Assembly (NCBI GenBank): GCA_040754095.1
Contig: JBFMFO010000011.1
Location: forward strand, 20,470 to 84,469
Direction of reading: 5' to 3'
DNA: 64,000 bases
Source: QYQD01 sp040754095
Lineage (GTDB): Bacteria > Desulfobacterota > QYQD01
Part shown: positions 25,488-34,118 of the stretch, one piece after another
How positions within the stretch are numbered: position 1 is the first letter of the stretch
Layout of the letters: the number at the start of each line of letters is the position of its first letter
The notes under the pieces: generated by a model
Told to the model about the DNA's origin: nothing
What the model saw: only the letters and a program-made list of their open reading frames with translations
The model's database searches: none
Made by a program: the position numbers and the translations under genes

Positions 25488-26711
25488 TTATATCTCAGCT
25501 TTCGGCACCACCACAATGCCGGAGGGATCGACAAAGTAACGCCGGCGATCTTGTTCCATATCATAACCTATACGCGTGCCCGGAGGCAGAGTAACATTTT
25601 TATCGATGATCGTCCTTTTTATCATTACGTCTTCCATCAGGGTAACGTGATCGAATATAATGGAGTCTTCAACTACACACCGGCTGCCCACAAAAACGTG
25701 TCTCCCCACAATCGAATTTTTTATCTCGCCGCCGCTTATGATGGTTCCGCCGGCAATCAGGGAATCTCTGACCATGGCTTCCCGGCCATACTGGTCATAG
25801 ATAAGTTTTACCGGCGGCGTGGCGTAGCCGGCGGTTCTAAGCGGCCAGCGCCGGTTATAAAGATTAAAAGACGGCACAGGTGCTGTAAGGTCCATGTTGG
25901 CCTCGTAGTAGGCCTTAAGAGTTCCGATATCCCGCCAATAAATATTTTCTCCATTATTAAGGGCCCCGGGGATTTTATTTATTCGAAAATCATAGGCAAA
26001 AACCCGCCTTTTCTGGAATAAAATAGGGATAATCTCACCCGCCAGATCATATTTGCCGCTTGCTTCAACGTCCTTTTTCAATGTTTCACAAAGCACTGTA
26101 GTATCAAACAGGTAATTACCCATGGAAACCAGGGCCGTATCCGGCCTTCCGGGAATGGGATGCGGGTTTTCCGGTTTTTCTTCGTAACCGATGATCCGCC
26201 AGTTATCGTCAACCTGTATGACTCCGAAAGGGTAGCTTTTTTCTATAGGCAAGGGTATGGCGGCAACCGTCACCTCTGCCTCTTTTTCCCGGTGGTATTG
26301 CAGCATTTGCCTGATATCCATACGGTAGATATGGTCGGCGTTGAATATAGCCACCACTTCAGGATAAATTTTCTCGATGAGGTGCAGGTTCTGATATACC
26401 GCATCTGCTGTCCCCCTGTACCAGTCTTCATCGGTGCGCATTTGGGCGGGCGCCGGCATAATGAAAAAGTCACTGACAGCGCTTCCTATCGTCCATCCGT
26501 TCCGTAAGTGCTCCATGAGCGACTGACACTTAAATTGCGTCAGCACATAGATGGAGTAGATTCCGGAATTAATGAAATTGCTGAGCACAAAGTCAATAAT
26601 TCTATATTTTCCACCAAAAGGAACGCTGGGCTTGGCGCGTTGCCGGGTGAGAGGGGAGAGTCTCCTGCCTAAGCCTCCCGCCAGTATGATGCCTAATACT
26701 TTAATCGGCAT
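25488..26711 (-). CDS. glgC: Glucose-1-phosphate adenylyltransferase (GlgC type), paralogue 3
   Basis: A 407-residue protein with ILAGGLGRRLSPLTRQRAKP at 9-28, VPFGGKYRIIDFVLSNFINS, WYRGTADAVYQN, FNADHIYRMDI, EEKPENP and a C-terminal beta-helix. All typical ADP-glucose pyrophosphorylase motifs are present, so it is probably catalytically competent. It follows the DHH phosphoesterase gene with a 9-bp gap and is the first of the three tandem paralogues in transcription order. Confidence 0.9.
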   Translation of the reverse strand: MPIKVLGIILAGGLGRRLSPLTRQRAKPSVPFGGKYRIIDFVLSNFINSGIYSIYVLTQFKCQSLMEHLRNGWTIGSAVSDFFIMPAPAQMRTDEDWYRGTADAVYQNLHLIEKIYPEVVAIFNADHIYRMDIRQMLQYHREKEAEVTVAAIPLPIEKSYPFGVIQVDDNWRIIGYEEKPENPHPIPGRPDTALVSMGNYLFDTTVLCETLKKDVEASGKYDLAGEIIPILFQKRRVFAYDFRINKIPGALNNGENIYWRDIGTLKAYYEANMDLTAPVPSFNLYNRRWPLRTAGYATPPVKLIYDQYGREAMVRDSLIAGGTIISGGEIKNSIVGRHVFVGSRCVVEDSIIFDHVTLMEDVMIKRTIIDKNVTLPPGTRIGYDMEQDRRRYFVDPSGIVVVPKAEI

Positions 26712-26720
26712 AAACCCCTT

Positions 26721-27734
26721 TCAGGTCTTTAAGTGCCGGACGATTAATCTCTCTAAACTCCGCGAAGAAAACTCCCGGGCGGATGGCGGCATGTTGGTTT
26801 TTGGGATTTCGGCCCGGGCGCTCTGGCGATGTCCACCGGCCGAGCCCATAGCCCCAAAGACCTGTATGGCCAAGTTGCCCGCATTTTTCCGGTATCCGTC
26901 AGAGCGAAAAATTACTATGAACTTTTCTCCGCAGAAACCCGAAACAATGCCCCAGCCGATCTCATACACACGCATAAAATAATCAGCCAGAAGCACCAGG
27001 ATATCCGGGTGCTCCACTTTTCCTACATGGCAGTAAATACGTTTTCGGGAATAACGCATTTTATCCAAAGCCAGTCTGAAATATGCCAGGTCGCTCAGTT
27101 TAATATCGGAAGATTCGATCTTTCGGATAAGCGCCTGGTTTACCCGGTCAAAGAGACGGGTAAAGGCCGCAATGTCCTGACTCGTAGCCCGTTTGGTAAA
27201 GTTTTCCGTATCCACCTTGATAGCATGAAAAAGGGCTGTAGCTATGCGCACCGAGGGCTTGATGCGTGCGGCGCGCAGATATTCGAACATGATGGAGGCC
27301 GTGGCCCCATATTTCGGCCTTATATCAACCCAGGAGGCATTGACCGGTCCAACGGCAGGGTGGTGGTCAATCACCGCATCATAGTCAATATGGGCAAAGT
27401 CCGGATTGTGGTAAGGCTGTGAATCAAGCATTATTTTGCGGGTAAAGGTCTCGGTCGCCAGCGTCTGCAGGCGTTGCAGGGGGACATTGAGGAGCCTTAC
27501 CATAGCCAGATTGTCAAGACGTTTGATTTCGTTGTTATGGGCTATGGTCACACCCTGTACGCGTCTCCAGAGGAGCCTTTTCATGGCCAGGGCGCTGGCT
27601 ATGGAGTCCGGATCGGCGTTAATGACGATGAGTACGCGGTCGGTCTTGTCAAAAATCTTCACGAGATTTTGCAGCCGCTCTACTGAAGGATTTTTGTTTT
27701 TTGAGTGTGTGACTTTAGCTTTTGTTAAAGGCAT
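26721..27734 (-). CDS. DHH-family phosphoesterase
   Basis: A 337-residue protein of the DHH/NrnA superfamily. It has VINADPDSIASALAMKRLL (motif I, normally DHDAIGS; the first aspartate is kept as NADPD), MLDSQPY (motif II), DAVIDHHPA (the DHH motif) and a C-terminal DHHA1-like region ending GSAGGHRQSARAEIP. Family members hydrolyse short oligonucleotides, pAp or cyclic dinucleotides using manganese. I choose ATG 27734, four bases after the galT stop with aggt/gaag upstream, over a longer frame that would overlap galT by 80 bases. Its place in a sugar-nucleotide operon is unexplained. Confidence 0.8.
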   Translation of the reverse strand: MPLTKAKVTHSKNKNPSVERLQNLVKIFDKTDRVLIVINADPDSIASALAMKRLLWRRVQGVTIAHNNEIKRLDNLAMVRLLNVPLQRLQTLATETFTRKIMLDSQPYHNPDFAHIDYDAVIDHHPAVGPVNASWVDIRPKYGATASIMFEYLRAARIKPSVRIATALFHAIKVDTENFTKRATSQDIAAFTRLFDRVNQALIRKIESSDIKLSDLAYFRLALDKMRYSRKRIYCHVGKVEHPDILVLLADYFMRVYEIGWGIVSGFCGEKFIVIFRSDGYRKNAGNLAIQVFGAMGSAGGHRQSARAEIPKTNMPPSAREFSSRSLERLIVRHLKT

Positions 27735-27738
27735 ATCT

Positions 27739-28752
27739 TCAGACCTGTACACTGCGCATGAATTGAGCGGTTTCCTCCGGTATGGCAGTATTGATGTATA
27801 TGCCGGTTCCCATCTCAAAACCGGCTGCGGTAGTCAGGCGGGGCCGGATCTGCAGATGCCAGTGGAAGTAATCCTCGTGCTCATCCTTTACCGGTGCGGT
27901 ATGTATTATGTAATTAAAATCCGGGTTATGCAGGCCGATGTATTGTTTTTTAAGAACTGTCTTCAGTATAACGGCAAAGGCCTTGGCATCCTCCATAGTG
28001 ATAAGGCCAAATGAGGCGCTGTGTTCCTTGGGCATAATCCAGGTCTCGAAGGGCACCTGGGAGGCAAAAGGGTGGACAGCGATAAATTTATCGGTCTCCA
28101 ATATCACCCGTTCGCCGCCCTGCTTTTCTTCCCGGATTATATCACAATAGACACACTTGCCGGTGTCGTCGTAATAATATGCGGCGCGGTCAAACCGGAT
28201 GCGGATATCCGTCGGCACAATGGGTGTGGCCACTAACTGGGAATGTGGATGTTCAAGGGAGGTTCCGGCGGAAAGGCCATGATTTTTAAAGATGATGATA
28301 AATTTGCAGCGGGGGTCGATGTGCAGTATCTGGTAACGTTCCAGGTAGGCCAGAACAACCTCTTGCACATGCCAATCATCCATCAGGAATAGATGCTCGT
28401 TGTGTTTATTGGATTCGATAATGACCTCATGGTGGCCTACGGCATCCATACGATGAAAGAAGTTGGCCCCGTCATGCTGCCGCTCTAAATTTCCTTCAGA
28501 GACAAAGGCGGCAAATTTATTGGAAACCGCCCGTACCCACCACCCCGGGCCGTTGGCCTGGCCTCCCCTTCGATAAGCCAGGGTCTCCGGGGGAGTAAGG
28601 AGTTCATTGCCCTCACAGAAAGGGCACGCCGCCAGATAGGGTTCTGTGGACATGGCGGGCTTGACCTGGATGAAGTTATGCGGACGCCTTGAACGTTCCT
28701 TGGCTATAACCACCCAGAAGCGTGTGGCCGGATTTTGTCTTAGCTCTGGCAA
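27739..28752 (-). CDS. galT: Galactose-1-phosphate uridylyltransferase
   Basis: A 337-residue HIT-superfamily enzyme with zinc-ligand cysteines C43 and C46 in CPFCEGNE, a second pair in KCVYCDII, and the nucleophile motif HPHSQ near residue 170, the pattern of GalT. It exchanges UMP between UDP-glucose and galactose-1-phosphate. Because three GlgC-type genes follow, an ADP-glucose or UDP-glucose phosphorylase-like role in storage-sugar turnover is an alternative. It opens the operon galT-DHH-glgC3-glgC2-glgC1. Confidence 0.85.
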   Translation of the reverse strand: MPELRQNPATRFWVVIAKERSRRPHNFIQVKPAMSTEPYLAACPFCEGNELLTPPETLAYRRGGQANGPGWWVRAVSNKFAAFVSEGNLERQHDGANFFHRMDAVGHHEVIIESNKHNEHLFLMDDWHVQEVVLAYLERYQILHIDPRCKFIIIFKNHGLSAGTSLEHPHSQLVATPIVPTDIRIRFDRAAYYYDDTGKCVYCDIIREEKQGGERVILETDKFIAVHPFASQVPFETWIMPKEHSASFGLITMEDAKAFAVILKTVLKKQYIGLHNPDFNYIIHTAPVKDEHEDYFHWHLQIRPRLTTAAGFEMGTGIYINTAIPEETAQFMRSVQV

Positions 28753-28796
28753 TTATTTCCCCGCCTTGCCTTTGTTATTATTCAGCGTAGGTCCCT

Positions 28797-28923
28797 TATA
28801 TCAAGTTCCATTCAAATCCCCCTTGATCCCCCTTTTTCAAAGGGGGAGATTATATCCCCCTCTTTGGAAAAGAGGGGTGAGGGGAGATTTTATGGGTATA
28901 TTTTTGATTACAACTTGGTATTA
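28797..28923. mobile_element. MITE-like palindromic element, copy 2
   Basis: Imperfect inverted ends (atatcaagttccattcaaa and the complement of aataccaagttgtaatcaaa) flank a core of ccccc/ggggg runs (aatcccccttgatccccctt, then aaagagggg). Same design as 6396-6491 and 61621-61726, but with different end sequences, so a sister subfamily. The rest of the 28753-29078 gap shows no gene. Confidence 0.6.
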
Positions 28924-29078
28924 GGCGCAAGCAAGCTTCTCTATTCGCCAAATTGTAACAAAACGATCGAGACATGTCAAAGTAAAAGGTCCGCCGGGTC
29001 CAGGACTTCCCTGGATATGTACCTCGATCCACCATAGGGTGTCCCCCCTTTTAGTTTTATGTTTCTATGAGAGTCCGC

Positions 29079-32000
29079 TCAAATCCTCCGGCATCCGGGG
29101 CCGCTCAGGTTGCTGCGACCGCCTGTCTCGGGTATTACCTGTATTTGTGTGCCGATGCGCTCCTTGAGCGTTGTGACATGTGATATGACACCAATAAGTT
29201 TGCCGTCCTGCTGCAGTTCCGCAAGAGTCTCCAAGGCTGTTTCAAGTGCATCTTCATCGAGGGTCCCAAACCCTTCATCAAGGAAGAGTGAGTCAACCCG
29301 CACATTTCTGCTTGCCATATGAGAAAGGCCGAGCGCCAGGGCAAGGCTCACAATAAAGCTTTCGCCGCCGGAGAGATTCTTCGTGGAACGTATCTCACCC
29401 GCCTGGTAGTTGTCGATGACATTCAGCTCCAGCGGTTGTGATGTATCGCGTATGAGCAGATAGCGATCCGTCATCTTCCTGAGCCGGCGGTTGGCATGCG
29501 CTGTCATCATCTCGAATGTCAGACCCTGTGCAAAGTTCCGGAATTTCTTTCCGTCGGCTGAGCCGATAAGTTGATGCAGGTCATCCCAGCGTGTGCATTC
29601 CTTTTTCCGGGTTTCAGTGCTCTTTATGCGTTCCTGCTGCTTTTTCCTTAGTTTCTCGTTTTCACTTAAACTCCTTATGATTCCGCCAATATCAAGTCTT
29701 ATCTGTTTCAGTTCTGAATCACAGGCGCTTATGTTTTCTTTAAGCGCCTCAACGGGTTGATATGTCAGGTTTTTTTCACGTTCGGAGGCAAGCGCCTCCG
29801 ACCTGTCCTTCCGGCGGGCGTCAAGTTCCGTTTTTTCCTTGATCAGGCGTTTCTCTTTGTCAGCGAGGATTCCCCGTTCTTCCTCCGTCAGGCGTGATGA
29901 AAGGTAGTCTGCCTCGTCTTCAAATCCCGCCGTTTTGATCCGCTCCATCAGTTTCGGCCCGGCCTGCGCCAGTTCTTTTGCCCGCTTTCCTGTTTTTACT
30001 TTCAATAAATCTATTTTCTCTTTCAGGGCGCTGATCTCTTTTTCAATTTGCCCGTATTCTTCGCGTGCTTTTTCATAAGCTTTACCCGCCTTATCCACGG
30101 CGTCCGCCAGATGTTTTTCCTCCTGGTCAGCGTTCTTTTCTCCGAAGAGTCCCCGGCGTGAAGCACACAATGATTCATACTCCATCTTTAGATCGTCACG
30201 ATCTTTGCGCCTTGCCGCCAGATCTTCTTCCAGGCTGCTCAGGAGGGCATTATATTTCTCAATCTCCGCTTTCAGTTCACGGATCTGTTTTTCCAGCGTG
30301 ATTTTTTCAGCCTCTTTTGCCTGCCAGATATCTTTGTGTCCGGTCAGGTCTTTCAATAGGGCGTCGAGACTGTCTAACGGAATCCGGCTGATCCCGAATG
30401 GTACGACATCCTTAAGGGCATCGTTACGGGCCTTTTGAGTCTCTTCCGCCAGAGCGGCGCAATCTTTGGTCAGCCGTTCATGATCACGACCGGCCGTCTC
30501 CAGTTTGTGTCTGGCCTCCTGTAAGGCCTTTCCTGCGTTGTCAAGGGTCTTTCTTGTTTTTTCCAGTACCGTCTGCGCCGATTTTTCCTGTCGGCCATTT
30601 TCTTCGACCAGGGCAACGATACCCCTTGTTTCGGCAATTTTCGCCTGTACGCCGGCAATCTCTTTGCGAATCTTCCCGGCGCGATCCAACCGTGAAACTT
30701 CTATTTTCAGACTCAACAGGGCGTCGGCGCACTGTTTTTCGTCGGCGTCCAGCGTCGCATTCTTTTCTGCCATCTCTTTTTCAATATGCTGGATTTCAGT
30801 TGCGGTCCGAACCCGGTCGGCTTCCAGCTTGTTCAGATGACGAGACACCTTTTTGCATTCATCCTTCGTTTTTTGAAGCTCCGCCTCCGCCTCGTTCAAG
30901 ACCGGGACATTCCCCTTTGCATAGGGATGCTCCGTAGCGCCGCACAGCGGGCATGGTTTGCCGTCTTCAAGTTGTTTCCTTTCTTCCTCAAGGTCACGGA
31001 TACGGCTGAGGAGTAATGCCTGTGTTTCCAGGGTTACAATATCTTTTTCCAAAATCGCTTTTTTATCGGCGCAGGATTTTATCTCGTCGGAAAGTTTCGC
31101 ATAACAGACTTTTAATGTTTCAAGACCTGTTTTCAGGCTGTCCAGCGCAGTGTATGTCTTGTCAATCCGTGCAATGGTCTCGCCTGTCTGGATCAAAAGA
31201 CGCTCGCGGTCTTTAAGGGCATCTGTATCATGACGCCACTGGCTGATTTCACGTCCCCTGAGGATAGCCGTGATTTCATCAGTCAGGTGCTTAAGTTCAC
31301 TTTGTCCTTTCTCAAATTCCTGGCGGGATTTTTCATGATCGGCTTCGCTTTTGGCGCACCCGGCAAGGGCGGATTCCTTTTTCGCGGCTGCCGTGGACAG
31401 TTCTTCCCGGGCTTTTATATGCTTTGCCTCAATATCGCGAAGCAATGCAAATCCCTTGTCGATGGCGCTGAGGTTGGTCAGCAACGCGGCATCGGCAGCG
31501 TGTTTTGCCTGGTATTCACGGATAGCTTTCAGGGCGGCATGAGCCTTTTTCAGCTCCTGTTCACCGCTTTTGACAAGGCTTCTGTAGCCTTCCCCCTGTT
31601 TTTCGATTTCTCCGATTGCCTTGTTTTTCTCTGCGAGCTGCTTTTTCTGTTCACCCAGCCGGGTGTCGATCTCACGCACCTTTTTGATGACATCCCTTTC
31701 CGACATCTGCCTGGTTCGTGCCTCATTCAGCCGGGCCTCTGCGGCCTGCCTTACGGTATGCGCATCTGCACAGGCCTTATCCTTTTCAGGCAGAATCGCG
31801 ATTGCGCCATTAAGCTCCTTTGTCTCATTGTCCTGCTGTACGCGCAAAGCATCTACCCTGCTGTAATCGCCTTCAAGACTGAGGGCCTTGCGGGATTTTT
31901 CCAGCTTTTTTGATTCCGGCGCAAACGCCTGCCGGCGCTTCTCGAAATCCTGCTGTTTCTTGTCCAGTTCTACCAGCTCTTTCTCCAGGGCAACCATCCC

Positions 32001-32750
32001 CTCGATCCAGGTCAGGGCCTTGCGCATTTCACTCACTTTTCCGGCAAGTTCCGTCTCCTGGCCTTGCTTTTCTTTCAGGCCGGATTGCAGTTCCCTTTCT
32101 TCATCTTCGTTTAAAACCTGGATTCCTTTCAGTTCGGCCTGCAATATCTCAAGCTTGTTGTGTTCTTCCGTACGGCGTTGATGAACTTTCATGGATATCC
32201 GGCTGTAGATTTCGGTCCCGGTGATCTGCTCCAGGATGGGCGCCCGCTCGTCGGGAGGGGCCTGGAGAAAGGCCGCGAATCCCCCCTGGGCCAGCAGCAT
32301 CGAACGGGTGAAGCGCTCGAAGTCCATGCCCGTGGCCTTCTCGATGAATTCGCCCACCTGGGTTATCTTTGATTCCAGGACGGCCCCGGAATCGGCATCG
32401 GCTATTTCATGCCTGGCCTGCTGAAGCTCACCCTCAGGCTGTTTCCGGGCGCGGTGCTGGCTCCAGTGGCAACGGTAACGGCCCTTCTGCGTCTGGAATG
32501 TCACCTCGGCAAAGCATTCACCCGTTTGGCGCGACATGATTTCGTTGCTGCTTTTCGTAACCTTATCCAGGCGGGGCGTCCGGCCGTAAAGCCCGAGGCA
32601 GATGGCGTCCAGGATGGTCGTCTTTCCTGAGCCTGTAGGGCCTGTGATGGCAAATATACCGTCAGACGAATAATCCGGGTGGGTGAAATCAACCTGCCAT
32701 TCGCCCGTGAGTGAATTAAGGTTCTTGAACCGGACACCAAGTATCTTCAT
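29079..32750 (-). CDS. sbcC: Exonuclease SbcC (Rad50-like ATPase)
   Basis: A 1223-residue SMC-like ATPase. Walker A GPTGSGKTTILDAI lies near residue 38. It has two very long coiled coils, a zinc hook with CPLCG near residue 602 between them, and a C-terminal ABC signature LSGGESFIVSLALALGLS with Walker B DSLFLDEGFGTLD. With SbcD it forms the DNA end- and hairpin-cutting complex that removes palindromes and resects breaks. This is relevant in a genome so rich in palindromic repeats. It starts 11 bases after the sbcD stop, one operon. Confidence 0.95.
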   Translation of the reverse strand: MKILGVRFKNLNSLTGEWQVDFTHPDYSSDGIFAITGPTGSGKTTILDAICLGLYGRTPRLDKVTKSSNEIMSRQTGECFAEVTFQTQKGRYRCHWSQHRARKQPEGELQQARHEIADADSGAVLESKITQVGEFIEKATGMDFERFTRSMLLAQGGFAAFLQAPPDERAPILEQITGTEIYSRISMKVHQRRTEEHNKLEILQAELKGIQVLNEDEERELQSGLKEKQGQETELAGKVSEMRKALTWIEGMVALEKELVELDKKQQDFEKRRQAFAPESKKLEKSRKALSLEGDYSRVDALRVQQDNETKELNGAIAILPEKDKACADAHTVRQAAEARLNEARTRQMSERDVIKKVREIDTRLGEQKKQLAEKNKAIGEIEKQGEGYRSLVKSGEQELKKAHAALKAIREYQAKHAADAALLTNLSAIDKGFALLRDIEAKHIKAREELSTAAAKKESALAGCAKSEADHEKSRQEFEKGQSELKHLTDEITAILRGREISQWRHDTDALKDRERLLIQTGETIARIDKTYTALDSLKTGLETLKVCYAKLSDEIKSCADKKAILEKDIVTLETQALLLSRIRDLEEERKQLEDGKPCPLCGATEHPYAKGNVPVLNEAEAELQKTKDECKKVSRHLNKLEADRVRTATEIQHIEKEMAEKNATLDADEKQCADALLSLKIEVSRLDRAGKIRKEIAGVQAKIAETRGIVALVEENGRQEKSAQTVLEKTRKTLDNAGKALQEARHKLETAGRDHERLTKDCAALAEETQKARNDALKDVVPFGISRIPLDSLDALLKDLTGHKDIWQAKEAEKITLEKQIRELKAEIEKYNALLSSLEEDLAARRKDRDDLKMEYESLCASRRGLFGEKNADQEEKHLADAVDKAGKAYEKAREEYGQIEKEISALKEKIDLLKVKTGKRAKELAQAGPKLMERIKTAGFEDEADYLSSRLTEEERGILADKEKRLIKEKTELDARRKDRSEALASEREKNLTYQPVEALKENISACDSELKQIRLDIGGIIRSLSENEKLRKKQQERIKSTETRKKECTRWDDLHQLIGSADGKKFRNFAQGLTFEMMTAHANRRLRKMTDRYLLIRDTSQPLELNVIDNYQAGEIRSTKNLSGGESFIVSLALALGLSHMASRNVRVDSLFLDEGFGTLDEDALETALETLAELQQDGKLIGVISHVTTLKERIGTQIQVIPETGGRSNLSGPGCRRI

Positions 32751-32761
32751 TCCCCTTTTTC

Positions 32762-33991
32762 CTATTCAGCCATCTGGTCTTGCTCGTTGAGGGAGACTAT
32801 GATTTCCCGGTAGGCGCTCAAAAGCTCCTGACGCTGATCCTCCGGGACTTCGTGCGATTCAAGGCAGCGTTTAAACACGTCTGTTACGTCCAGGTCGTCG
32901 AGTGTTTCATCCACATCCATTCCGCTCATGGCGCGTTCCAGCACCCGGTTGTTCTTGACGCGGAGAATCTCTATACCGGTCCCTTCGATTGCCTCATCCA
33001 ATCGCTCGCGGAGGCTGCCGGCTATCTCATCTCCTTCATATACTATTTCCAGCCAGGCGTTGCTTCCCCCGGACTTTAGTTCTTCGATATTTCGTGCGAT
33101 GGTTGGCCAATCCCCTTGCAGGGTCTTCAGTTCCTGGAACCTGGGTACTGGAATAATTGCGACAGTGGGCGAATTACCCGAAAAGTCCACGAGGACCACG
33201 CCCTTTTCCTGTTCAGCTTCCCCGAAGCCGATGGGCAGGGGTGAACCTGAATAGCGTATGAAATCTGAACCGCCCACCGTTTGAGGAATATGAAGATGCC
33301 CCAAGGCAAGGTAATCGATATGTTCGGGAAACACATCTGTTTTGACCTTTAAAAGGGAGCCAATATACAGTTCGCGCACTCCATCGCCCTCAATGGTCTG
33401 GCCGCCTGCGGTGAACAGATGCCCCATGGCGACAATCGGAACAGGCTTTTTCAGCGTGGAGCGTTTCTGTTCGGCCGCCTCATACACCATATGGTAATGA
33501 GCCCTGATCCCTTCTATGATTTTCCTCTCCTTGTCCTCAACGCTCTCACCGGCCTCGGCAGTGCGGATATCGCGGTCTCTGAGATAAGGGATGGCGCAGA
33601 CAATGAGCCGGGGCTCCTGATCCGGCCCGGCAATCACGATCAGTTCATCCGCAGGAGAATCGGATGCACACCCCACGACATGGATGTTCAGAAATTGCAG
33701 GAGCTCCCTGGGGGCATTTAAAAAAGACGGCGAATCATGATTTCCTGCCGTGACCACTACATGACGGTTTGGAGAGGCCGCCACACGGTACAGGAAACGG
33801 TAATACATCTCCTGTGCAAGGTTGCTGGGCGTGCTGTTGTCAAAAACGTCTCCAGCCACAAGCAGCACATCTATGTCTTCATCCTCAATAAAACCAGCCA
33901 GCCAGTCAAGGAACGCCTTGAGTTCCTCGTATCTCTTGCGGCCATACAGAGCGCGGCCGATATGCCAGTCGGAGGTGTGGAGAAGCTTCAT
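32762..33991 (-). CDS. sbcD: Exonuclease SbcD (Mre11-like nuclease)
   Basis: A 409-residue metallophosphoesterase with the five phosphoesterase motifs: TSDWHIG (D8, H10 region), VAGDVFDN, TAGNHDSPSF, MGHLF and ALGHLHIPQ. It supplies the Mn-dependent nuclease activity of the SbcCD complex. The length is normal. sbcC follows directly downstream; the STAND-type defence gene lies upstream on the same strand with a 127-bp gap. Confidence 0.94.
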   Translation of the reverse strand: MKLLHTSDWHIGRALYGRKRYEELKAFLDWLAGFIEDEDIDVLLVAGDVFDNSTPSNLAQEMYYRFLYRVAASPNRHVVVTAGNHDSPSFLNAPRELLQFLNIHVVGCASDSPADELIVIAGPDQEPRLIVCAIPYLRDRDIRTAEAGESVEDKERKIIEGIRAHYHMVYEAAEQKRSTLKKPVPIVAMGHLFTAGGQTIEGDGVRELYIGSLLKVKTDVFPEHIDYLALGHLHIPQTVGGSDFIRYSGSPLPIGFGEAEQEKGVVLVDFSGNSPTVAIIPVPRFQELKTLQGDWPTIARNIEELKSGGSNAWLEIVYEGDEIAGSLRERLDEAIEGTGIEILRVKNNRVLERAMSGMDVDETLDDLDVTDVFKRCLESHEVPEDQRQELLSAYREIIVSLNEQDQMAE

Positions 33992-34118
33992 GATTTTCCT
34001 TCCTTCGAGACTTTAAAAAATACTCTACATGTCATTGCGAAAGCGAAGCACACAAGAATCAGATCATTCTTTTTGATAATCCATGTAAATTTGTCTTTGT
34101 CTATGTTGCCAATGAATG

